NCBI GenBank assembly: GCA_949825025.1
Contig: OX463787.1
Coordinates: forward strand, 17,667,707 to 17,731,706
DNA length: 64,000 bases
From: Siphlonurus alternatus
Taxonomy: Eukaryota > Arthropoda > Insecta > Ephemeroptera > Siphlonuridae
Direction of reading: 5' to 3'
The notes beneath the pieces are model-generated. The model was given only the letters and a program-made list of their open reading frames with translations. It was not told where the DNA came from and searched no databases. Positions 44,476-55,933 of the stretch are shown piece after piece. The position numbers and the translations under genes are program-made. Position 1 is the first letter of the stretch, and each line of letters begins with the position of its first letter.

Positions 44476-44893
44476 CACACCGAAAAGAATAATAATTAAA
44501 AAAATATTTAAACAATAATATTCCATAACAAATATATTTTTATTTAACATTTATGTCAAATAAAAAAAATAATACGTACATTTTCAATTAGTTGAAACAC
44601 GTTTGTTTAAAAAAAAAAATAACATATATTTAAAATTAGAAAATTATTAATTATTAGAATCAAACTACGAATAAAGCATTATTTAATATTACAAGCAAAA
44701 TTGTAATATAATTTTATAATTTACATTCCTAGTTGTCACACCTAAATTTTTAATAAGACAAATCAGTTTAGACTCGACGTCAAAAGACACGATTCTTAAT
44801 TATATAATATATATAACATTAATTTTCATTATATCTTCAAGTATGTATTTTTTATTAATTTCGTCTTATTTTAGTGGGAATTAATCCTCCAAA
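43915..44893. other. Lipocalin upstream region
   Basis: Should hold the lipocalin promoter and 5' UTR (reverse strand). The rest is AT-rich with a poly-A run and an AT microsatellite (44443-44474). No motif was convincing enough to call. Confidence 0.4.
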
Positions 44894-46385
44894 CAGTGTT
44901 GCCAACCCGATGAGATGAAAAATCCCCATTAAACCCAATCTGGAGCTCAAAAATACCCGTTTCAGAGTAAAAATGCCCGTCACCGTATATGCTATTTTGG
45001 AAATGCAAAATTACCAAAAAAACACGTTTTCGAGTCGTTGAGCGGGGGGGGGGGGGAATTTTTTTTTATGTATAATGTATTGTATATTTTTCCATTTTAT
45101 CACGTTTTACTACTTTTCATGCATGATGTATAATTTATACATTTTTTTTTTTTTTTTGCATTATACACCTCGTAGTCCTGCTGTTTCGGTGTTTCGGACC
45201 CCAAAAATTCAAAAAAATTATAAACACGTTTAGTGGAATGTATAGCATATAGCAGTTAATTAATTAATTAAGTTCATCATATAAATTTATCAGAGAGCAT
45301 CTCTTAATTTGAGTATAAAAAAAAAAAAATTGTACGGAGACAATGATTTTTGAAAAAGTGCCGGTTTTGGATTTGACATGTTATTTAAACGTTTTGTGAC
45401 GTTTTTATAACAAATAAACATATATTTTTTTTTGAAAAAACCCTGTTTTTATTCGTTTTTTATTATTTTTTTTTTAATTATTTATTTTGTTTTATTTATT
45501 ATTATTATTATTTTTTTTTTTAGCCAGTAAAAAAATTATCAATTAAGGTATTGCAGTTGTTATTTTCATGGAAGGGAGGGTTTGCATGGTTAATCAGATC
45601 AGTTACAATTTTCTTTTTTTACTTTTTTTGCTTAATATAATTAAAGGATCGATCGAGCTTTAATTAAGCCTCTAGCTAGCTAGGCTGCAGGTCGGAACCA
45701 AAACAGCTATAGGGCTAAAATCCAAAACTGGGCAGCAAATTCATGGTGTTCATTTTATAACATTATAAAGTTTTTTCTTGATTTCTGGAAAACGGAAAAA
45801 AAAAAAAACACATTTGAAATTTGAAGTTCGTTTAATTTAATATTTTTTTCTGGCATTTTTTTTTTTTTAATTGGAAAAATATTTTATGTGCCACTCATTC
45901 TTGATCCCATAATTATACGTATATTATATTATACTTCATCGATTTCTTAATATTTTTCTATTAATTAATATGATTTACACTTTTTGGATACGACAATTTT
46001 ACGACATATATATCGATCAATGCATGCATGCAAACGCAGCCACCAATTTGAATAAGTAATTTTTAAGTGATATAATTATTTCGCGCTTTTTTATTACTAG
46101 CGTCAATAGCCAATCAAATTTTTAAAAAATAAAATTCTTGAATGTGATTGGTTAAGAGACTCCAATCCTCCTCGAATCCTCCTATTGATAATATTTTTTT
46201 AAAAATGTTTTGTTTTTGGTACAAAAATATGTTGAAAGCACACAATTTTGCATTAAAACACCCATTTGAGTAAAAATACCCGTTTTTTCCCATTGATCGA
46301 CAAAAATACCCTTTTTCCCGTTCCTGCAAATTTTTAGTAAAAACGCCCGTCGCCGCGGGTAATACCCGCACGGTTGGCAACACTG
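44894..46385. mobile_element. Non-autonomous hAT element with perfect 8-bp target duplication
   Basis: The 1492-bp element starts CAGTGTTGCCAACCCG and ends CGGTTGGCAACACTG. It is flanked by CCTCCAAA at 44886-44893 and 46386-46393. The CAGTGTTGCCAAC end and 8-bp duplication are hallmarks of the hAT superfamily. Subterminal regions carry several 'aaaatacccgttt'-like repeats, in opposite orientation at the two ends, as expected for transposase-binding sites. No transposase ORF remains (longest frame under 100 codons), so mobilisation would have needed an autonomous partner. Confidence 0.93.
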
Positions 46386-46393
46386 CCTCCAAA

Positions 46394-47867
46394 CGAATTT
46401 ACTGTTTGTTAAATTAATCTTCATGTGGATGCACAAGTTAAAATAAAAACAATTTTAAATTAAAAATAAACTTTTGGTAAAATAATTCAAGAAAATAATT
46501 ATTTATAATTATATTTTAATTTACAATAACTTTAAGTATATCTATTAATTAAAAATAAAATAAAATTTTAAATTCATCTTTAATAGATTCTTAATAATTA
46601 TTCATTATTCACATTTTTTTTAATATAATATATATTATTTATTTTATTTTTTTTTATTTACTGAAAACATTTACAAGATTTCGTACCAGCCAAGGTCATA
46701 CAATTGTCAGCCGCTATAGAATATATAATATAATAATTTTAAGATACTATTATATACGTTTTTTAATTTTTGTTTTTATTTGTGTTGATGAGAGAATTTA
46801 AAAATATTATATGATTAATAATGATTAATTAGGTCGTCACTTCAGAATATATTAAGTGTCGAATAAACCATGAAGTTTTGATACAATTTTAAACCCTATG
46901 TACATGAAGCGTAAGGTCCATAATTGCTTCACAACTTCGTGGTTTAGAAATAAAATAAAAAATAATAATATTAAATATAATATTATTGGAATTAACATTT
47001 AATTATCATATTATCAATGATTTACAACATTCGCAAATAATATATATTTCTCTTGAAATGACTGATGAAATTATTCATCAACTGCTTCTTTGTATCACAC
47101 GACTTAAATATTTAATTTAATTTTAAATTAAAACTTAACGAATCAGATTTCTATCACAATATCAATTTTAATAATTTAATTAATTAAATTAATTAAAATT
47201 TCGAAACTTCCTGTGTCATCAAAGATGATCAAAGCATGCAGTTTATTAACATTTTCAAAGGGCGCGATTCAAGAAGCAGTTAACCAGGTTTCTAACCATG
47301 ATTAGCTTAACCACGTTTAACTATACCTGTTTTACGTGTTAAACCACCTAGTTAAACGTGGTTAAGCTAAACGTGGTTAGAAACTTGGCTAACTTCTTCG
47401 TGAATCGCATCATTATAACTAAGCCTTAAATAAATTCAACCATTGAAAATATAGTAATAAACTGCAATGCATGCAACTGCTTACATTTTTTACAATGGTA
47501 AACAAGTAGAAAATGTGTTAATTTTTAATTAGGCTTTGTCATCACATTTTTCAACTCTCTTTTTTAAAGGCTTGGCAAAACAACATGTAAATATCCACTC
47601 TCCAACTTTTAATTATATTGACATTTTTTTCCTTTCAAGGGGTACTATATTATTAAACAAAACTGTTTGTATAATTTTCATTAAACTTAAAAATGCATCT
47701 CAATACGGAAGTTAGATTTTACAAAAACATCACGTTTATTTACAGTAAATTAAAACGGAATGCACATTTCAAAATATAAACATTTAATTGTTTGTAAATA
47801 AAGACTGCAGAAGTTATAAAAGTTCTTGCTTGGTACAGGACCTCCGCATTCGTCCCTCAGGTTTAAC
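46394..47867. other. AT-rich region upstream of the lectin gene
   Basis: No coding exon seen. Contains a 145-bp foldback (47264-47408). The lectin promoter and 5' UTR should lie toward the right edge; the ATG follows 'cgtccctcaggtttaac'. Confidence 0.55.
47264..47408. mobile_element. Small foldback MITE upstream of the lectin gene
   Basis: Ends GCGATTCAAGAAG and complement; inner arms 'ggtttctaaccatgattagc' and 'cgtggttagaaac' with further 'aaccacgtttaac' symmetry. About 145 bp. Confidence 0.75.
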
Positions 47868-50800
47868 ATGAAGAGAGAAATGCGTAGTAGCGCGCTCTTG
47901 GTAAGTGGATGCAATTATCACCAAAACGCATCAGATTTCACATTGTAAATATTATTTTGTAACACAGCATGTTCATTTGCTATCGGATTTGAAATTATTA
48001 GGACCAAAATTGGATTCAAAAATATAATTCAATAATAATTTGAAAACTTTTTATCCCAATTCATAGACTCAAAGTTGAAGTATAATATATTATATTATTT
48101 CTCATATAAATTCAAAAGATTTTGTTTAGCATCAAAATGAAATTTGATGATTTTGGATTAAAATGTTGGCCAATTTTTGTGTTTTCAGAGGTTTATATAT
48201 TATATAGCAGTTGTAGATTTTATTTTGTAATGCGTGCTTGATCAAATTTAATGTGAAATAAAGGTTTAAATTGCTGCAATAATTTTTTAATATTAATTAA
48301 ATTTAGAACTTAACATTTATTTGTGGTACCAATAATATTATAATTTAATTATTTAATTGTAAAATAATGGCTTGGAAGCTACAACACAGTTAAAGAATAT
48401 AAAAATATGCCAAAAAAATTGTGAATAAAGAGAAAAATATAAGGAGTTTTTTTTTTAAATTTACTATTTTATTTTATTATTGTTAAAATGTTGCAGTACA
48501 GAATGATAACCAAATCTCTTATTACAGGGTCTGCTTGCATGGTGCTCTGCAATTGCACTGACTAGCGCAGTAAGTACCTAATTTAATTATAAATTATCCA
48601 CTTATATAAACTGATAATTATTTGTACTTGTCGACATCAAGTGATGAAGTTGTTGAATTATTTTTCTGCTTGGCATATTCTTTATTTACATTGCTTATTA
48701 ATTTAATTTCTATACCTCATGGATCTTTAACTGACGCTGATGAAGCATAATTATAATTTAACCTGTATAATATTAAATATAAATGACAAATAATTATAAA
48801 TTGGATATAATTATAGTTTTGATCCACTAGTCGAGTGAAATAAATTAAATAATTAAAAAATACAAAAAGAATGTACAGGGTGTCCAAAAGATCTTTTAGA
48901 TTTTTCAAACCCAAATAGCAATCGTTTAATATTTTTTAATGTTTATTTTATATACATTACATCAAATTAAAGCTCTGAGTTTAACATTTTCAAAACTGTA
49001 AACAGATTTTTTTTTTTTGTTTTAAATGTGATTTTTCTTTTTTAAACGTTAAAAAGAAAAATGGTCACTTATTTTTTCCTGAATCACGAGTGCACCTGCA
49101 CCTAAAAATTGCTTGCATCAATTCTTATGCTTGTTGATTTTTTTGAATGCAAATGCTACAAGTCCTATCTAAATGGACTCCGTTGGTGGCTCAGCAAACA
49201 TCCAGTCCCTCCTCGAACTCACGCCACACATTGCGCAGCATGACAGGCACGGTGGACTAGATCGTGGTGGTGATGCCTTGCTTTAGCTCCAATAAGTCTC
49301 ACACTGGAATTTTGAATACGTCGTCCTTCACATATTCCCGTAGGAAGAATTCTGAGGGAGTGACGTCAGAGAACCTGAGGACTCGTGTTGTGGGGTCCCA
49401 CGTCGATCCATATGCCTGGGAACACCTCGTCCAAAAAACGATGCACGAAAAAGTGCGAAAAGCTCCCATTTTGCCTTCTAACGAATAAAAAGAGAAAAAT
49501 CACCTTTCAATTTTTTTCTGTTCATATGTTTGAAAATGTTAAATTCAGAGCTTTAATTTGATGTATATAAAGTGAACATTAAAAAATACTAAACGGTTGC
49601 TATTAGAGTTTGAAAAATCTAAAGATCTTTGGGACACCCTGTATATTTACTTTATTTTATATGTATAAAATGTGTACAGGAATTGACAACTTTTACAAGG
49701 ACTATAAAACTCGAATCACCCTTATTATCTTATTATGATTTGAAGTTATATAGTTCTAAATTTTAAAATTATGTTAACAAACTCAATTTTTAAAATTTAA
49801 CGAAATGTCGATCAAAAACTTCCTAATTAATTAAAGATGTTATTACTTAATGGGAAGGTAACACGCCCAATGTATAAAAAAAATCCCTTGCATTAAAATT
49901 ATGAAAAAAATTAAAATATTCTCGTCTACATCCCTTATCAGTAGCTAAAATATCAGGTATACAAATTTCAGCTATATAGTTTTTGAATTATGAATTTTTA
50001 AAGTTGACTAATTTAACATAGAGAAATGGAACTTCCATGTTAAATAAGTCAACTTTAAAAATTAACAATTGAAAACTAGATCGTATTTGCATACTTGATA
50101 TTTTAGCTACTGATAGGGGGATTTAGAGGAGAAGATTTTAAAATATTTCATAATTTTCATGCGAGGGATTTTTTTTTTTTTTTAACATTTGGGTGTATTA
50201 CCGTACCCTTAAATTTTTTTATTTTAATTTCAGGACTCCATCCCCATAACGCCGGCACCAACGGTTGAGTAAGTATCAATGTAGCATCATAAAATTACAT
50301 TTTTACTCCCTCCCTGGGGTAAATTCATCTCTCTTTCCACCCAGTGCAGTGATGCACTTATATGTGGTTCTCCAGGCTTTGGACGTTACATCAATTGGTC
50401 CATTGATAAAAAGTATAGAGGTGTCCGTCCTGACTGAGGTTTTCCACGGTTCCCTCAGTCTCACTTCAGCAAATGCTTGGATGCGTAGTAGGCCGTGGCC
50501 ATCATCCTTTCCCCATATACCTTATCCTTATCCCATTATGCTGAAATTACGAGCTTTTTGTTTTGCGCCTAAACAGAAGTCGCAACTCCAAAGTCGCAAC
50601 TGTTAACCCTGGCAGAGCCAGAGTACTGGCAGAGCCAGGGTATGTAAGTAGAGGGTTTTTTGCGCAGTGATGTCACGGCCAATCAGAGAGGGCGTTACTG
50701 GTTTTGCGACTTTTCTAGAAAAAGCTCATAATTCAGGTTTTACCCCTCCTATAGTTCCAAGCTCATATAGAGATGACATGCATTCTTAATTGTTTAAAAA

Positions 50801-53800
50801 AAAAAAACATGTACACAAGAAAACAAGAAAAAACTCATAATAAACAAACCAACTTGTTTTTCCCCACTCCCATGTCATAATATAATGGAAAACCTTTATG
50901 AAAATTTGTATCGCATATTAGAGGACCTTAATTGAGTAATTTATTGTTAAATTTTCAGATTTTTAACCTTCTAACACCCTATAAATCGATGGGAAAAACG
51001 CTGTGACGTCATAGTTATGCAACGTCATCCCTATGTTTGTATGTTAAATATTTGCATGACTATGACGTCACATCATATTTTTTTCTTTATTTTAATTAAT
51101 GTTATCAAAGAGTTTCAAGAAAATATGAAAAAATTTTGCAATACAAAACCCAAGGTTCCCTATTCAAATTTTTATTTATTTATTTATTTTTTTTTTACAA
51201 GGATACACCCCTATTAAAAGGTTACAGCTCGTGGCGGGATAATAGGTAGGGATAAGGTAGGGAACGGATGCCACGGCCTGTTACGAGTCCTTATAGCATT
51301 TGCTGAGGTGAGACTGAGGGAACCGTAGAAAACTTCAGTCACAACGGATACCTCTACTTTTTATCAATAGACCAAAGTGATGTTCAAAGCTTGGGGAATC
51401 ATCAGAAAAAATAATTTTAAAAAAATCATGCAGGTTCATCCCCATAGACAAATATTAAACATCAACTTGGTCTAACTCTACCCCACCAGCCAGCAACTGA
51501 CAGCCCTGGAGGAAGCTGTAGGACAACTGAAGGAACGTATCGGCTGTCTCACTGAGGAAAACGCCGTTCTCCAAGATGATTTGGCCAACCACCAGCACCC
51601 CAAGCCCTGGCCAGTCCACCCTCCAGTCATCAACAATTACTACACCGGGAGGAACGACTGTTGTCTGGTATGTTCGCAGGGGTGGACACCCTGACTCAGA
51701 ATGAGTCATCATAGAAGGTTCAGTAGCCAGTCCAATGGAACCAGCTCGTCGTCAGGAGTCTATTGAACTTGCTACTGAACCTTCTATGATGACTCTTTCT
51801 TTGTTATCCATGGAAGGAATTGTCATAGAAGGTTCAGTAGCCAGTCCAATGGAACCAGCTCATCGTCAGGAGTCTATTGAACTGGCTACTGAACCTTCTA
51901 TGATGACTCTTTCTTTGTTATCCATGGAAGGAATTGTCATAGAAGGTTCAGTAGCCAGTCCAATGGAACCAGCTCATCGTCAGGAGTCTATTGAACTGGC
52001 TACTGAACCTTCTATGATGACTCTTTCTTTGTTATCCATGGAAGGAATTGTCATAGAAGGTTCAGTAGCCAGTCCAATGGAACCAGCTCATCGTCAGGAG
52101 TCTATTGAACTGGCTATTGAACCTTCTATGATGGCTCTTTCTTTGTTATCCATGGAAGGAATTGTCATAGAAGGTTCAGTAGCCAGTCCAATGGAACCAG
52201 CTCGTCGTCAGGAGTCTATTGAACTGGCTACTGAACCTTCTATGATGACTCTTTCTTTGTTATCCATGGAAGGAATTGTCATAGAAGGTTCAGTAGCCAG
52301 TCCAATGGAACCAGCTCATCGTCAGGAGTCTATTGAACTGGCTACTGAACCTTCTATGATGACTCTTTCTTTGTTATCCATGGAAGGAATTGTCATAGAA
52401 GGTTCAGTAGCCAGTCCAATGGAACCAGCTCATCGTCAGGAGTCTATTGAACTGGCTATTGAACCTTCTATGATGGCTCTTTCTTTGTTATCCATGGAAG
52501 GAATTGTCATAGAAGGTTCAGTAGCCAGTCCAATGGAACCAGCTCGTCGTCAGGAGTCTATTGAACTGGCTACTGAACCTTCTATGATGACTCTTTCTTT
52601 GTTATCCATGGAAGGAATTGTCATAGAAGGTTCAGTAGCCAGTCCAATGGAACCAGCTCATCGTCAGGAGTCTATTGAACTGGCTACTGAACCTTCTATG
52701 ATGACTCTTTCTTTGTTATCCATGGAAGGAATTGTCATAGAAGGTTCAGTAGCCAGTCCAATGGAACCAGCTCATCGTCAGGAGTCTATTGAACTGGCTA
52801 CTGAACCTTCTATGATGACTCTTTCTTTGTTATCCATGGAAGGAATTGTCATAGAAGGTTCAGTAGCCAGTCCAATGGAACCAGCTCATCGTCAGGAGTC
52901 TATTGAACTGGCTATTGAACCTTCTATGATGGCTCTTTCTTTGTTATCCATGGAAGGAATTGTCATAGAAGGTTCAGTAGCCAGTCCAATGGAACCAGCT
53001 CGTCGTCAGGAGTCTATTGAACTGGCTACTGAACCTTCTATGATGACTCTTTCTTTGTTATCCATGGAAGGAATTGTCATAGAAGGTTCAGTAACCAGTC
53101 CAATGGAACCAGCTTATCGTCAGGAGTCTATTGAACTGGCTACTGAACCTCCTACAACGATTATTTCTATAAAAAATCATAAGAGATAGTATAGTATCCT
53201 AAATGGACCTCCATTAAGGTGACTTCAAAAGCTTTTGTCTAAAAAATTTCACGTGGAAAAACATTTCCGCAGCGGAACCAATTAGAACGCGGCTTAGACG
53301 CGGCTTGATGAACATTATTAGTTATATTGTTATTATTTTACCTGATTTTTAAACTTTCTTTGTTACTTGCATGGGAATGAGGTTCAAAAGCTATAATCAT
53401 CTTATTTTTGCCATATTATAATTCTAAGAAATAATAAAAAATAACAATATTATATTTTGATCCAAGTATAAAGTAATTGTTGTTGTACGCAGGATTTTAT
53501 AACATTGTTATTGAAGAACTATATGGAAAAAATCTGCCTCTTTTTACAGCTGGACGTGATTCGAGCCGATTGTGAGAAAAAGAGTAAGTGAAGTCAATTA
53601 AATTAAATTATTTAATGAATTAAAATTTTAAATGCAAAATATATTGCTATATTATTTTTGTATAACTATATAAAGTTTTCATTTTTTTGTTAGTAAATAA
53701 ATGTTAATTTTCATTTACCAGTAAGTTGTTGGAAAAGTTGCTTAAAATTTCAATTATTTTTACAATGTTTTGAAATTAAACAAATTAATTTGTCGTAATT

Positions 53801-55902
53801 TTATTTCATTATTTATTACTATTTACTTTTTTATTTTTTCTTTAATTTTATATCATTTAACTTTATTTTAAGGGTAAGGTAACACGCCCAATGTTTAATA
53901 AAAATCCCACACATGAAAATTATGAAACAAATTAAAAATGTTCTCATCTATTATTCTTTTTCAGTATAAGCTAAAATATCAGGCACATAAATTAGAGATA
54001 GTTTTTGAGTTATGAATTTGTGTATACCTGATATTTTAGCTACTGATAGGAGATGTAGAGGAGAATATTTTTTAATTATTTTCATGAGTGAATTTTTTTT
54101 TAACATTGGACCAGAGAACAGAGATAATCATGTGTTCCCTGATTGGACGTGATACCTTAACCTTAATAGTTCTTTGAATTCTGCTGTAAAAAACGTTCCC
54201 ATCCTACACTCTTGTTTTTGTGACAGTTGCGGGTCTTGGAGTGTGCAGACTGGGAAACGGAGCTTACTACTTCTCACCCCAGGTCCCCGCCAATGGAGTA
54301 GGGGTAAGAAATTCATAATCAGACTCTTAAAGGAAAGAGAACACCGATTAGCTGTTCTTTTAGTCCCATTTGATTAACATGTAAACCTTATAGCAGACAC
54401 ACAAAAATTCTGAAGGGGGCATACATGACCAAAATGTGTCAATCGCCCCAAAATAGAGGCTTCAAGTGAGTGCGCTCGCGATGCGCAACTGCTGTCGCTA
54501 AGGTCCATTTTGCACTTGAAAATGAAACAAAGTTTTTTTTTTAACTTTTTCGGTTATAAATCAAGTAAAGAATTTAAATTTTGAATTATCTACTTTATTT
54601 TTCAGTTTGGACCAAAGTTCCGGAAAGGAATTTTCCCTAAAAAATCTTTTTCTTATTGTTAGTGAAAAAAACGAATTCACAATTTTTTTTACATAAGTTT
54701 GGTATAGCGGGTTGGAACACCGAAAAATCAGCTGACCTGAAGCCTTTATACCAACCAAAAAATGACACAGATTTTAGTATCTGAAAGCCATAGAACAAAT
54801 TTCAAGACAATTAATTGTTCGAGCCTTTTTTTTTTAATTATTATTATTTTTTTTTTTTAATTTTCAGCATAGAGGGTTTTCCCATGGAGAGACAAACTAA
54901 AAATTTAATCAAAAAAATTGGCTCGAACAGTTGTTTTGATTTTTTTCTGTGACTTTTTTAGGTACTAAAATCTGGCTTAAAAAAAAATTATGAATGTTTG
55001 TGTGTCTTCTAAGGTTTACATGTTAATCAGATGGGACTAAAAAAACAGCTGATCGGTGTTCTCTTTCCCTTAATGAATATGAGAACCTCGAGTCTTGTAT
55101 GGAGTATCGTCCTCAATTTTTTTTATTGCAGAAATGGATAGAGGGTGCAAAGTTATGCTACCCTGATTTTTTTCAGATTTTTTTGAGACCTGGAACTATT
55201 TTTAAAAAATTATTGAAAGTCCTTTTTGTGACGTCACGCGGCGGCAAGTCCTATCTTTTTCTTAAGGAGCGGCGTCTCGTGACGTCACGAAAAGGACTTT
55301 CAATAATTTTTTAAAAATAGTTCCCGGGCTCTAAAAAATCTGAAAAAAATCAGGGTAGCATAACTTTGCACCCTCTATCCATTTCTGCAATAAAAAAATT
55401 GAGGACAATACTCTATTGTCATCGCGCGGTTCTTTCAGATTTTCTATGTGCTGCAATATGCTGTGACTTACATTAATACAACAAAATATACGGGTCTTTC
55501 GTCACCATACGTCACAATTAAAAATATGACGTCAAGTGAATGTAGGCAAAAAGCACCTATTTAACATGGTAGTAGCATACCAAAAACTATTTATTTTCTG
55601 CGATATGACATTTGTGGTACCTTTGACACTTATTTTATTTGATAGATTGAAATGTCAAGTAAATGGAAAAAAATACAATATTTGCCAATGATATCTGTTT
55701 AAAATACAATAAATCATTAAATAAAATGTAAATCGACTCCAAATTTCACGTCAATAATGACCATTTTACGACACTTATGCACTGATATTGACCCTAAGAT
55801 GCTTAAAAAAATTCAGCCAATCACCGATCATTACTTTCCCAGCGGACTTTTGAATACGAAGGGGAAATGGCACAACAAAAATTAATGATAAAGAAACTAG
55901 GC

Positions 55903-55933
<31 letters not shown>

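Noticed and set aside
49264..49488. 74-codon forward frame in lectin intron 2
   Set aside because: It is antisense to the mariner transposase relic.
51735..53189. A 484-aa repeat protein gene inside the lectin intron
   Set aside because: There is no in-frame upstream exon, promoter or splice signal; the frame stays open because the unit length is 114 bp, and inverted arms explain the sequence constraint. Kept as a satellite, with a test listed.
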